A stretch of DNA of 64,000 bases, from positions 744,001 to 808,000 of the forward strand of contig NZ_JAERPO010000001.1 in NCBI RefSeq assembly GCF_016734905.1, in the 5' to 3' direction. The DNA is from Sphingopyxis jiangsuensis. GTDB lineage: Bacteria; Pseudomonadota; Alphaproteobacteria; Sphingomonadales; Sphingomonadaceae. Positions 43,595-51,785 of this stretch are shown here, one piece after another. The notes beneath the pieces are model-generated. The model saw nothing but the letters and a program-made list of their open reading frames with translations, did no database searches and was not told the origin of the DNA. Within the stretch, counting starts at the first letter, position 1. Each line of letters starts with the position of its first letter. Made by a program: the position numbers and the translations under genes.

Positions 43595-44509
43595 ATGACC
43601 CGCCCGGCACATCGGCGTCCGGGGCAATCCCGCAAGGCGCAAACGAGCCTGTTTATCGCTTATGTCATCGCGGTCACCGGCGCGGTGGCCGGGCTGCTGC
43701 TTGCCATTTTGTCGGTCCTCGATCCCGTGGGCTTCGCCCAGCTTCGCGTTGCGAGCCACGAGGTGACGGCGCCCGTCGCGCGCGTGTCGCGGTCGGTGAT
43801 CGGATCGATCTCGGGCGTCGATGACGCCGTTTCGGCCTATGTCAAAGCCGGGTCGCAAAACCGCCGCCTGCGCAAGCAGCTCAACGACACGCGCCGCCAG
43901 CTTGTCGCCACTAGCGCGCTGCAGGAAGAAAACCGGCAACTGAAGGCGCTGCTCAAGCTCCAGCAGACCGACCGCGCCGCACTCGCCAACGGCTATCTGC
44001 TCACCTCGACCTCGACGAGCAGCAAGCGCATCGCGCTGCTCAGCATCGGGCGCAACCTGGGCGTGCAGGCCGGGCAGCCGGTGCGCGGCGCCGACGGGCT
44101 GATCGGACGCGTGCTCAGCAGCGGCCCCTCGGTTTCGCAGGTGCTGCTGCTCACCGACGTTGACAATATCGTCCCCGTCCGCCGCGCACGCGACGGCCTG
44201 CCCGCGCTGTCGTCGGGACGCGGCAACGGCGACCTCGACATCCGCACGCTCAACATTGCCAACAACCCGTTCAAGCCGGGCGACATTCTCGTCACATCGG
44301 GAACGGGCGGCCTCTATCCGCCCAATATCCCGGTCGCGATCATCGTGCGGCGTCAGGACGATGGCGCGCTCGCCCGTCCGCTCGCCGACCCCGGAAAGGT
44401 CGACGCGGTTTCAGTGCTGCGTCCCTATACGCCCGACAATATCGAGGCACGCCCGGCGATATCGACCGCGCCCGCCGCGCCCGTGCCTGCGCGTCCCGCC
44501 CCGCAATGA
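43595..44509 (+). CDS. mreC: Rod shape-determining protein MreC
   Basis: 304 residues. It has one transmembrane helix near residues 17-40 (FIAYVIAVTGAVAGLLLAILSV), then a coiled-coil region (about residues 75-115: NRRLRKQLNDTRRQLVATSA, LQEENRQLKALLKLQQ), and the MreC beta domain (ISIGRNLGVQAGQPVRGADG-like segments, VTSGTGGLYPPNIPVAIIV). It ends in a Pro/Ala-rich tail. It links MreB to the periplasmic synthases. mreD starts within its stop codon. Confidence 0.95.
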   Translation: MTRPAHRRPGQSRKAQTSLFIAYVIAVTGAVAGLLLAILSVLDPVGFAQLRVASHEVTAPVARVSRSVIGSISGVDDAVSAYVKAGSQNRRLRKQLNDTRRQLVATSALQEENRQLKALLKLQQTDRAALANGYLLTSTSTSSKRIALLSIGRNLGVQAGQPVRGADGLIGRVLSSGPSVSQVLLLTDVDNIVPVRRARDGLPALSSGRGNGDLDIRTLNIANNPFKPGDILVTSGTGGLYPPNIPVAIIVRRQDDGALARPLADPGKVDAVSVLRPYTPDNIEARPAISTAPAAPVPARPAPQ

Positions 44510-45027
44510 ACCGGAAGGGCCCGCGCCTTGGCGAGCCGGCGTCGCTATGGCGGATGCGGCTTGTCCCCATCGCCAGCGTCATGGTCGCATCGGCGCTGCC
44601 GCTGATGTTGCCGCTGATCGCCAATTCGCCGGTGCTGCCGCCGCTGGGGCTGTTGCTTTTCCTCTGCTGGCAATTGCTGCGCACCGAAATGTGGCCGGTG
44701 TGGATCGGCCTGCCGCTCGGCCTGTGGGACGATTTGTTCAGCGGCGCGCCGATCGGCACCGCTGTCGCCTTGTGGACATTTGCCAGCCTTGCCATCCATT
44801 ATGTCGAACAGCGCATCTATTGGCGCGGCTTTTATCACGACTGGGCCATCGGAGCGGGGCTTGTGGCGGCAATCCAGGCGCTCGCCGCGCTGATCACCCA
44901 CCCGCAGGCCGATGCAGTGCGCGTGCTCAGTCTCGTGGTGCCGCAGATCGTGCTCTCGGCGCTTCTCGTTCCGCTCTTCCTCCGCCTGACGGGCATGTTT
45001 GACAATTTCCGCCTGAAACGTCGATAG
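44506..45027 (+). CDS. mreD: Rod shape-determining protein MreD
   Basis: 173 residues with about five transmembrane helices (for example IASVMVASALPLMLPLIANS, LPPLGLLLFLCWQLL, WIGLPLGLWDDLFSGAPIGT, AGLVAAIQALAALI, IVLSALLVPLFLRL). The GLWDDLFSGAPIGTAV segment is the MreD signature. The ATG overlaps the mreC stop by 4 bases. Confidence 0.93.
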   Translation: MNRKGPRLGEPASLWRMRLVPIASVMVASALPLMLPLIANSPVLPPLGLLLFLCWQLLRTEMWPVWIGLPLGLWDDLFSGAPIGTAVALWTFASLAIHYVEQRIYWRGFYHDWAIGAGLVAAIQALAALITHPQADAVRVLSLVVPQIVLSALLVPLFLRLTGMFDNFRLKRR

Positions 45028-45033
45028 TTCCCT

Positions 45034-46941
45034 ATGCTCGGCAAGCGCCCGCCCATCACCGAAGCCTGGAGGGGGTTCACCTTCACGCGCCGCACCCTGC
45101 TGGTCGGCGGCGGACAAATGGTCGTGGGCGCGGCGCTTGCCGCGCGGCTCGGCTATATTTCGATCATCGACAAAGACCGTTATGTCCTTGAATCGGAAAG
45201 CAATCGCGTCAACCTGACGCTCATTCCGCCGCGGCGCGGCTGGATCGTCGACCGCAACGGCAAGGCGCTCGCGAACAACCGCGTGTCGCTGCGCATCGAC
45301 ATCATTCCCGACCGCCTGCACGACAAGGAACTGGTTCTCGGCCGGTTGCAGACGCTGTTGCGCCTCGACGGCGATACGATGGAACGCATCAACCGCGACC
45401 TCAAGGCAGCGTCGGGGTATCAGCCTGTCGCAGTCGCCGAGGACATGACCGAGGCCGAATATTCGTCGGTGCTCGTCCGCCTGCCCGACCTGCCCGGAAT
45501 CGCGCCGCAGCGCGGCTTTGCGCGCAACTATCCGACCGGCGCGGCGGTGGGTCACCTGATCGGCTATGTCGGCACCCCCAATGCCGAGGAATATGAAAAA
45601 GCCAAGGACCCGCTCTACATCACGCCGGGCTACAAGATCGGCAAGGACGGGCTCGAGAAATATTTCCAGGAGATGCTGAAGGGCAAACCAGGCGCCAAAC
45701 GCGTCGAGGTCACCGCTCGCGGCAAGGTCATCCGCGAACTGAGCACGCAGCCCGACGTGCAGGGAAAGACCGTCCATCTGACCATCGACGCCGACCTGCA
45801 GGAATTTGCTGCGCGGCGTATGGGGCGCGAATCGGGGGCGGCTGTCGTCATCGATTGCCTGAACGGCGACATATTGGCCTTTGTGTCGATGCCGAGTTTC
45901 GATCCGAACAGCTTTTCGGACGGCATCAGCACCAACGAATATGCGTGGCTGCGCGCCGACGATCACCAGCCGCTGATCAACAAGGCGACGCGCGGGCTGT
46001 ACCCGCCCGGATCGACGCTCAAGCCGATGGCGGCCATCGCGGCGGTCGAGCATGGCGTCGACCCGAGCGAACGCCACACCTGCGTCGGCGGGTACCGGCT
46101 TGGTCGGCGCTTTTTCCGATGCCTGGGCACGCACGGCAGCATCGACATGCCGACCGCAATCATGAAAAGCTGCAACAGCTATTTCTATTGGCTCGCACAC
46201 CGGCTTGGCTACGACGCGTTCGCGCCGACGGCGAAGTTGCTGGGCCTCGGCGAAGAATTTCAGCTTGCCGGAAGCAACCAGCGGTACGGGACGATCCCCG
46301 ACAGCGCGTGGAAGCTGCGCAAATATGATCAGGCGTGGACCGCGTCGGACTCGCTGAACGCAATCATCGGCCAGGGCTATGTCAGCGTGAATCCGCTGCA
46401 ACTTGCGGTGATGTCGGCGCGCATCGCGTCGGGTCGGCGGCTTTATCCGCGGCTGATCAACCGCCAGTTCAAGAATGAACCCCTGCCCTTTTCGCCCGAG
46501 GCGCTTGCCATCGCGCGGCTCGGCATGGACCTTGTCGTGAACGGCGCCGGAACCGCGGTGCGCAGCCGCCTGCCGCTCGACGGCATCACGATGGGCGGCA
46601 AGACGGGGACGGCGCAGGTGCGCGGCCTCGCGTCGGGTTCGCGCGGCCAGAGCGGCGCGTGGAAATATCGCGACCACGGCCTGTTCGTCTGTTTCGCGCC
46701 GGTCGAGAACCCGCGCTACGCCGCCTCGGTGGTCATCGAGCATGGCATGGGTGGCTCGCGCGCCGCCGCGCCGGTCGCAAAGGACATCTTCACCTTCCTC
46801 TATGACCGCGAAAAGGCGATGGAGGCGCTCGACACGTTCGAGGCGGGTTGGGGCGGCACGATCAAGGACCGGATGGACCGCGACTATGCCGCGTGGAAGG
46901 CGGGTGCGAGTACCGGACCCGATCCGGAGGCGGCGCAATGA
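45034..46941 (+). CDS. mrdA: Penicillin-binding protein 2, elongation transpeptidase
   Basis: 635 residues. There is one N-terminal membrane helix, then the dimerisation domain (RRGWIVDRNGKALANNRVSL), and the transpeptidase domain. Catalytic motifs: SxxK in YPPGSTLKPMAAIAA (about residue 327), SxN in MKSCNSYFYWL (about 379), and KTG in GGKTGTAQV (about 523). It cross-links new peptidoglycan with RodA. mreD precedes by 6 bases and rodA overlaps its stop. Confidence 0.97.
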   Translation: MLGKRPPITEAWRGFTFTRRTLLVGGGQMVVGAALAARLGYISIIDKDRYVLESESNRVNLTLIPPRRGWIVDRNGKALANNRVSLRIDIIPDRLHDKELVLGRLQTLLRLDGDTMERINRDLKAASGYQPVAVAEDMTEAEYSSVLVRLPDLPGIAPQRGFARNYPTGAAVGHLIGYVGTPNAEEYEKAKDPLYITPGYKIGKDGLEKYFQEMLKGKPGAKRVEVTARGKVIRELSTQPDVQGKTVHLTIDADLQEFAARRMGRESGAAVVIDCLNGDILAFVSMPSFDPNSFSDGISTNEYAWLRADDHQPLINKATRGLYPPGSTLKPMAAIAAVEHGVDPSERHTCVGGYRLGRRFFRCLGTHGSIDMPTAIMKSCNSYFYWLAHRLGYDAFAPTAKLLGLGEEFQLAGSNQRYGTIPDSAWKLRKYDQAWTASDSLNAIIGQGYVSVNPLQLAVMSARIASGRRLYPRLINRQFKNEPLPFSPEALAIARLGMDLVVNGAGTAVRSRLPLDGITMGGKTGTAQVRGLASGSRGQSGAWKYRDHGLFVCFAPVENPRYAASVVIEHGMGGSRAAAPVAKDIFTFLYDREKAMEALDTFEAGWGGTIKDRMDRDYAAWKAGASTGPDPEAAQ

Positions 46942-48044
46942 TCCCCGTCCCGCCCGCAGTCCAACGCTTCCCGTGGAAACTCATCGCGCTGCTGTGCGCG
47001 ATCGCCGGGTTTGGCCTGCTCGTCCTCTATTCGGCCGCGGGCGGCAATTGGTCGCCGTGGGCGTGGCAACAGGGTGTGCGTTTTCTGGTGTTCCTGGGCG
47101 GCGCGCTGGTTCTCGGTCGCCTGCCGCTGCGATTGTTCGAGAATTTCTCCTACCTCGCCTATATCGGCGTCGTCATCCTCCTCGTCGCCGTCGAAGCATT
47201 GGGGTTTGCGGGCGGCGGCAGCCAGCGATGGCTCAATCTGGGCTTCATGAACCTTCAACCGTCGGAGCTGATGAAGGTAGCGATCGTCCTCGCGCTCGCG
47301 CGCTTCTACGCGCAATTGCCGCCGGGCGAGACGCGCAGCTGGACGGCCTTATGGCCCGCGCTGCTGCTCATCGGCATCCCCGCGGGACTCGTGATGCTCC
47401 AGCCCGACCTCGGCACCGCGCTCGCGATCAGCGCGAGCGGGGTGATCGTGATGTTCGTATCGGGGCTTCCCTTCTGGTGGTTCGCCAGCGCGGTCGCCGC
47501 GGGCGCCGCTGCGGTGCCGGTGCTCTTCTCCTTCCTCCACGACTATCAGCAAAAGCGCATCCTGATCTTCCTGGACCCCGAAAGCGATCCGCTCGGCGCG
47601 GGATATCACATCACCCAGTCGAAGATCGCGATCGGTTCGGGCGGCGTCGGCGGCAAGGGCTTCCTCAATGGCTCGCAAAGCCACCTCGACTATCTGCCCG
47701 AGGGGCATACCGACTTCATCTTCTCGACGATGGTGGAAGAGTGGGGATTGATCGGCGGCCTTGCGCTGCTGTTCGCCTTTTTCCTGTTGCTGCGCTGGTC
47801 GACCCGCGTCGCGCTCCGCGCGCGCGCGCGCTACGGCCAACTCGTCGCCGCCGGCCTCACGATGACGATATTTTTCTATATCGCGATCAACCTGATGATG
47901 GTGATGGGACTCGCGCCGGTGGTCGGCATCCCGCTCCCGCTCTTTTCCTATGGCGGATCGTCGATGCTGACGATCATGACGTGCATCGGCATCATTCTCG
48001 CGATCGAAACCGACAGCAAAACGGGAACGCGCCGCCTTCATTGA
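46938..48044 (+). CDS. rodA: RodA, SEDS-family peptidoglycan glycosyltransferase
   Basis: 368 residues with about ten transmembrane segments. Seen: LIALLCAIAGFGLLVLYSAAGG, the GGGSQRWLNLGFMNLQPSEL loop with the catalytic aspartate region further on (MLQPDLGTALAISASG), SKIAIGSGGVGGKGFLNGSQ and the HTDFIFSTMVEEWGLIGGL motif. It polymerises glycan strands with PBP2. The ATG overlaps the mrdA stop (ATGA); the open frame before that is inside mrdA. Confidence 0.97.
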   Translation: MIPVPPAVQRFPWKLIALLCAIAGFGLLVLYSAAGGNWSPWAWQQGVRFLVFLGGALVLGRLPLRLFENFSYLAYIGVVILLVAVEALGFAGGGSQRWLNLGFMNLQPSELMKVAIVLALARFYAQLPPGETRSWTALWPALLLIGIPAGLVMLQPDLGTALAISASGVIVMFVSGLPFWWFASAVAAGAAAVPVLFSFLHDYQQKRILIFLDPESDPLGAGYHITQSKIAIGSGGVGGKGFLNGSQSHLDYLPEGHTDFIFSTMVEEWGLIGGLALLFAFFLLLRWSTRVALRARARYGQLVAAGLTMTIFFYIAINLMMVMGLAPVVGIPLPLFSYGGSSMLTIMTCIGIILAIETDSKTGTRRLH

Positions 48045-48156
48045 GAAAAAATTGTGCACCGGGGATTGCCAAGCCCGCGACGCCATGATAGCGGCCCGCT
48101 CTCTTCGCAGCGCAGGAGGAATTTCCTCCCGCAAAGCGCGCCGAAATCCGGCATGT

Positions 48157-48232
<76 letters not shown>

Positions 48233-48627
48233 TTTTTCCCCATGAAACTGGCCGCTTGTGTGCAGAGCGCGTAGAGCCTTTGTGGTCAGTATTCGGGCTC
48301 ATAAGCCGATCATAAGCTTCGTCGCCGGACCCGTGCGAGATCTTGTTGCCCTTCTGTTCCATATCCGCAATGGTGCTTGGGGATCGTAGGGACGCAATCA
48401 GAGCAATGGAGTTTGGTCAGGAAGTAGTTGCTTGGCTTCCGCTTGGCGTTCGCGAGTTTTGACCATCCATCCTTTGACAGTCGCGGGGAGCCGCAAGGCG
48501 CGCCATTTGGTGCTGGACATTCGGTTGCACAGGAAATACCAATAAGATACCAATTGTTGCAGGAGCACGACGGCGACTCCCTTGAAGGAATTGCCCGTCG
48601 CCGACTGCCCCAGCAAAGGACGGCCGT
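48233..48627. other. 395-bp gene-free spacer between tRNA-Lys and the kinase gene
   Basis: No convincing gene is present. A T run (ATTTTTCCCC) directly follows the tRNA. Short open stretches exist on the minus strand, but none has a start with a ribosome site or a recognisable domain. The right end carries the AATACC operator of the amino-sugar regulon. Base composition is less GC-rich than the flanks, so it might be residue of an old insertion at the tRNA gene, which is only a guess. Confidence 0.5.
48535..48552. promoter_or_regulatory. AATACC tandem operator upstream of the kinase gene
   Basis: AATACC at 48535 and GATACC at 48546, 11 bases apart and followed by A, match the tandem pattern seen at three other genes of this cluster. 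The site is about 75 bases before the kinase start. A weak -35 TTGCAC at 48525-48530 lies just upstream, so the operator would cover the promoter spacer and -10. Confidence 0.7.
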
Positions 48628-49506
48628 ATGACATTCTACCTCGGCGTGGACGCGGGCGGAACGGCGAGCAAGTCGCGGCTGGTCGACCAGGACGGGCGCG
48701 TCCTGGGGTCTGGCAAGGCGGGTCCGGCGAATGCGCGCATCGGGCTCGACAAGCTGCATGGCACGCTGCTCGACGTCTGTTTCCAGGCCCTGCGCGAAGG
48801 CGGGGTCGATGAAAGCCTTTATGGCACCGTGCGCGTCGGCATGGGCATTGCGGGCATCAACCGCATGGGGATGAAGCAGCAGCTTCAGCTGCTCGAATTC
48901 CCCTTCGCGCATGTCCAGCTCACGAGCGATTCGATGATCGCCAATCTGGGGGCGCACCGCGGTGCCGACGGCGCCATCCTGATCATCGGCACCGGCAGCG
49001 TCGGGCTCGTCAAGCGCGGCGAGGACAGTTTCAGCATCGGCGGCTATGGCTTTCCCATTTCGGACGAAGGGAGCGGTGCCGCGCTGGGGCTTAGCGCGAT
49101 CCGTCACGCGCTTCGTGCGCTCGACGGAAGGACGCGCCCGACGCCGCTCAGCCAGGCGGTGACCCAGCAATTCGACCATGCGATCCCCAAGGTCATCGCG
49201 TGGATGGACGACGCCGCCCCCGGCGACTACGCAAGCTTTGCGCCGCTCGTGATGGACTATGCCGAAACCGGCGACGAAATTGCGCTGTCGATCGTGCGCG
49301 ACGCGGCCCAGCATGTCGAACGCTTCATCGAGACGATCCTTGCCAAGGGGGCGACGCGCTGCGTGCTGATGGGGGGGCTTGCCGAACGCATCAAGCCGTG
49401 GCTGCGCGCGCGCATCGTCGAAAAGCTCGACGAGCCGCTCGGCGACGCGCTCGACGGGGCGCTTCTCTTTGCAGGCTTGCCGATCGCGACCGCCGCGCGC
49501 GGCTGA
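48628..49506 (+). CDS. nagK: N-acetylglucosamine/N-acetylmuramate kinase, BadF/BadG ATPase family
   Basis: 292 residues. ASKHA kinase: phosphate-1 loop FYLGVDAGGTASKSRLVD, GMGIAGINR, LTSDSMIANLGAHRG (catalytic Asp), ILIIGTGSVGLVKR (phosphate 2), GGYGFPISDEGSGAALG and RCVLMGGLAERI (adenosine). The BadF family includes human NAGK and the bacterial MurK, which phosphorylates both GlcNAc and MurNAc. Together with nagA and murQ, this kinase could supply 6-phosphates of either sugar. AAAGGA precedes the ATG. An operator of the local regulon lies upstream. Confidence 0.87.
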   Translation: MTFYLGVDAGGTASKSRLVDQDGRVLGSGKAGPANARIGLDKLHGTLLDVCFQALREGGVDESLYGTVRVGMGIAGINRMGMKQQLQLLEFPFAHVQLTSDSMIANLGAHRGADGAILIIGTGSVGLVKRGEDSFSIGGYGFPISDEGSGAALGLSAIRHALRALDGRTRPTPLSQAVTQQFDHAIPKVIAWMDDAAPGDYASFAPLVMDYAETGDEIALSIVRDAAQHVERFIETILAKGATRCVLMGGLAERIKPWLRARIVEKLDEPLGDALDGALLFAGLPIATAARG

Positions 49507-49526
49507 TACCCGAAAACAAAAGACGC

Positions 49527-49544
49527 CTAGGGTCAGGACCCTAG
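49527..49544 (-). terminator. nagA terminator
   Basis: On the minus strand CTAGGGT-CCTG-ACCCTAG forms a 7-bp stem that begins at the nagA stop codon and is followed by GCGTCTTTTGTTTTC, a U-rich tract. It should end the nagB-nagA transcript. The plus-strand kinase gene ends just before it, so the hairpin could serve both directions, but only the minus side has the T tract. Confidence 0.7.
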
Positions 49545-50680
49545 TCGGTCGCGCCGCCGATCCAGCAGCGCAGCGGTGCAAGATCGCGGTCGAGCAGCAC
49601 CAGATCGGCGCGCAGCCCCTGAGCAATGCGCCCGCGCTGTGCCCCCAAACCCAGAAATTCGGCTGGGGTCGCGCTCGCCATTCGCGACGCGTCGGCAAGG
49701 TCGAGCTGCATCAGCGTGACCGCGCCGCGCACCGCCGCCGCCATGTCGAGCGCCGACCCTGCCAGCGTGCCGTCGGCTGCACGTAGCGCGCCGTCCTGTT
49801 CGCGGATCAGCGTCGATCCGAGCATGAAATGGTCGCGGCGGGTGCCGACCGTCGCCATCGCGTCGGTGACGAGCATCAACTCGCCCGCGCCCTTCGCGCG
49901 AAAGGCGGCGCGCAGCGATGCCGGATGGACATGGTGCCCGTCGACGATCAGCCCGCAGACAAGATCGCTGTCGAGCGCCGCCCCGACGACGCCGGGGGCG
50001 CGGCTGTCGAGTCCCGTCATCGCGTTGAACAAATGGGTCACGCCGCGCATCCCCTCGTCGCGCGCGCGCATCATGTCGTCATAGCTCGCGAGCGTATGCC
50101 CCGCGGCGACGATAACGCCCGCATCGACGAGGCGGCGGATCAGTCCCGCGGGGGCAAGCTCTGGCGCCAGCGTGACGAGCGTGCGCCCGCCGCGGAGCGA
50201 CGACAGCAAAGTTACCGCTTCTTCGTCGAGCCGGCGAAACTTGGTCGCATCATGGATGCCGCGCTTGCCCTCGTTGAGGAACGGGCCCTCGATATGGATT
50301 CCCGCAACGCCCGGAACCCCCGCGGCGATCGCCGCCTCGACCGCCGCGATCGCGCGCTCGATGGTCGCCACATCGTCGCTGATCAGCGTGGGGAGCAGCG
50401 TGGTCGTCCCGAACCGGCGGTGCGCGGCCGCGATCGTCGCTATCGTCTCAACCGTCGGCGCATCGTTGAACAGCACCCCGCCGCCGCCATTGACCTGCGT
50501 GTCGACAAAGCCGGGGAGCAGCAAACCCTTGGAAAAGCGCTCGACCTCCAGGTCGCCGGGGAGCGCCCCGACCGGCAGCACCGCCTCGATTGCCGCGTCG
50601 CGCACGATAACGGCGTGCTCGCGCCGCCAACCGTCGGCGGCAAGGATCAGCGGCGCGGCGATGGCGAAGCGCGCGCTCAT
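49541..50680 (-). CDS. nagA: N-acetylglucosamine-6-phosphate deacetylase
   Basis: 379 residues. It removes acetate from GlcNAc-6-P to give GlcN-6-P. Amidohydrolase motifs: LLPGFVDTQVNGGGGVLFND, GIHIEGPFLNEGKRGIHD, VAAGHTLASYDDMMRARDEG, VTHLFNAMTGLDSR, CGLIVDGHHVHPASL, and the catalytic aspartate in LMLVTDAMATVGT. The ATG overlaps the stop of the deaminase gene (ATGA), so the two are translated together. Frames further upstream belong to the deaminase region. Confidence 0.95.
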   Translation of the reverse strand: MSARFAIAAPLILAADGWRREHAVIVRDAAIEAVLPVGALPGDLEVERFSKGLLLPGFVDTQVNGGGGVLFNDAPTVETIATIAAAHRRFGTTTLLPTLISDDVATIERAIAAVEAAIAAGVPGVAGIHIEGPFLNEGKRGIHDATKFRRLDEEAVTLLSSLRGGRTLVTLAPELAPAGLIRRLVDAGVIVAAGHTLASYDDMMRARDEGMRGVTHLFNAMTGLDSRAPGVVGAALDSDLVCGLIVDGHHVHPASLRAAFRAKGAGELMLVTDAMATVGTRRDHFMLGSTLIREQDGALRAADGTLAGSALDMAAAVRGAVTLMQLDLADASRMASATPAEFLGLGAQRGRIAQGLRADLVLLDRDLAPLRCWIGGATD

Positions 50681-51732
50681 CGCGTTTTCGTCACCTTCGC
50701 AAGACTTGGCGGGCGGTCGGGGTCGAGCCCGCGCATGAGCGAAAGGCGGTTGGCGAAGCGATAGAAGGATTGGATCATTGCAATCGGTGCGGTGGCAGGA
50801 TGCAGCCCGGCAGCGACGGGCAATGGATGGGTCGAGGCAAAGCCCTCGCCAGCGACCGCAATGTCGGCCCCGCGCGCGGCAAAGTCGGCAAGCAACGCAT
50901 CGGCGCCCGCGCGCGCTTCGTCGAGCGGCGGAAAGACAAGCAGCGGAAAGCCCGGCCCGACGAGCGCCATCGGCCCGTGCGCGACTTCGGCGAGGCTGAA
51001 GGCTTCGCCATGGATCGCGCAGCATTCCTTGAACTTGAGCGCCGCCTCGGCCGCTACGCCGAGCGTGAGGCCGCGCCCGAGCACAAACAGGTTTCGCGCC
51101 GACGCAAAGGCCTGCGGTATCTCCCACTCGGCGCGCCAGGCCGCTTCGAGATCGTCGGGAAGCCGTTCGAGCGCATCGAGCAGGTCGCGCTGATCCGCCC
51201 AGGCGGCGACAAGATCAACGAGCGCGGCGAGCGTCGCGATATAGCTTTTGGTCGCGGCCACGCTGGTTTCGGGTCCAGCGTGGAGCGGGACGACCGCATC
51301 GACCGCGGCCGCCAGCGGCGAGGCGGCATCGTTGACGAGCGCGACGGTAAGGGCGCCCGCGCGCCGCGCCGCCTCGGCTGAGAGAAGCAGGTCGGGGCTG
51401 CGGCCCGACTGCGAGATGAGCAACAGCACTTGTCCCGCCAGCCCCGGCATCAGGGACTGGTAGAGCGAGGCAAGCGACGGCGCATAGGAGGCGACCGGAA
51501 TGCCCAGCCGCGTTTCGATCAGATATTTGGCGAAGGTCGCCGCATGGTCCGAACTTCCGCGCGCGCAGGTGAGCAGCAGCGACGGCTTCCGCGCCGCAAG
51601 CGCGCGCGCAAGGTCCGCCACCGCCGCGCGGTTTTCGGCGCGCTGGCGACGCACCGCCGCCCCCGCTTCGGCGGCTTCGCGGAACATCAGCGTATCCTGC
51701 ACGCCGGTCATGTCGGCTTTGCTCGATTCCAT
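50677..51732 (-). CDS. SIS-domain glucosamine-6-phosphate deaminase (NagB-II type)
   Basis: 351 residues with two sugar-isomerase domains: SLLLTCARGSSDHAATFAKY, LLLISQSGRSPDLLLSAEAA and ETSVAATKSYIATLAALVDL, then FVLGRGLTLGVAAEAALKFKECC with HGEAFSLAEVAHGPMALVG. It resembles the isomerase half of GlmS without the glutamine domain, the NagB-II family, which converts GlcN-6-P to fructose-6-P and ammonia. It is first in the nagB-nagA unit. The ATG at 51732 directly abuts the operator and lies 7 nt past a -10 box; an ATG at 51711 is an alternative. Confidence 0.88.
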   Translation of the reverse strand: MESSKADMTGVQDTLMFREAAEAGAAVRRQRAENRAAVADLARALAARKPSLLLTCARGSSDHAATFAKYLIETRLGIPVASYAPSLASLYQSLMPGLAGQVLLLISQSGRSPDLLLSAEAARRAGALTVALVNDAASPLAAAVDAVVPLHAGPETSVAATKSYIATLAALVDLVAAWADQRDLLDALERLPDDLEAAWRAEWEIPQAFASARNLFVLGRGLTLGVAAEAALKFKECCAIHGEAFSLAEVAHGPMALVGPGFPLLVFPPLDEARAGADALLADFAARGADIAVAGEGFASTHPLPVAAGLHPATAPIAMIQSFYRFANRLSLMRGLDPDRPPSLAKVTKTR

Positions 51733-51750
51733 AATACCTTTATAATACCA
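51733..51750. promoter_or_regulatory. AATACC tandem operator between nagB and the D-lactate dehydrogenase gene
   Basis: AATACC at 51733 and AATACC at 51744, 11 bases apart, with a final A. The cleanest of the four copies in this cluster. It overlaps the -10 of the minus-strand nagB promoter, touches the nagB start codon and lies 1 base before the -35 of the divergent gene, so binding should block both. Confidence 0.8.
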
Positions 51751-51768
51751 ATTTACCGCGTCCTGCAA
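51740..51768 (-). promoter_or_regulatory. nagB-nagA promoter
   Basis: On the minus strand -35 TTGCAG (51768-51763), 17-bp spacer, -10 TTATAA (51745-51740). The nagB ATG at 51732 is 7 nt downstream, so the message is predicted to be leaderless. The operator at 51733-51750 covers the -10. Confidence 0.55.
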
Positions 51769-51780
51769 GGCTGCTATACA
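51752..51780 (+). promoter_or_regulatory. Promoter of the D-lactate dehydrogenase-like gene
   Basis: -35 TTTACC (51752-51757), 17-bp spacer, -10 TATACA (51775-51780). The ATG at 51786 is only 5 nt after the -10, so translation would start at or next to the transcript's 5' end. Confidence 0.5.
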
Positions 51781-51785
51781 GGGCC

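Noticed and set aside
44545..46938. Long minus-strand open frame over mreD and mrdA
   Set aside because: Shadow of conserved cell-shape genes with no recognisable domain.
48045..48156. GGAGGAATTTCCTCC palindrome before tRNA-Lys
   Set aside because: Short, near an expected frequency in GC-rich DNA, and without T tract or link to a start codon.
48398..48634. Small minus-strand open frame in the tRNA-Lys spacer
   Set aside because: It overlaps the operator and the kinase start region, has no ribosome site and no domain. A gene remnant cannot be excluded.
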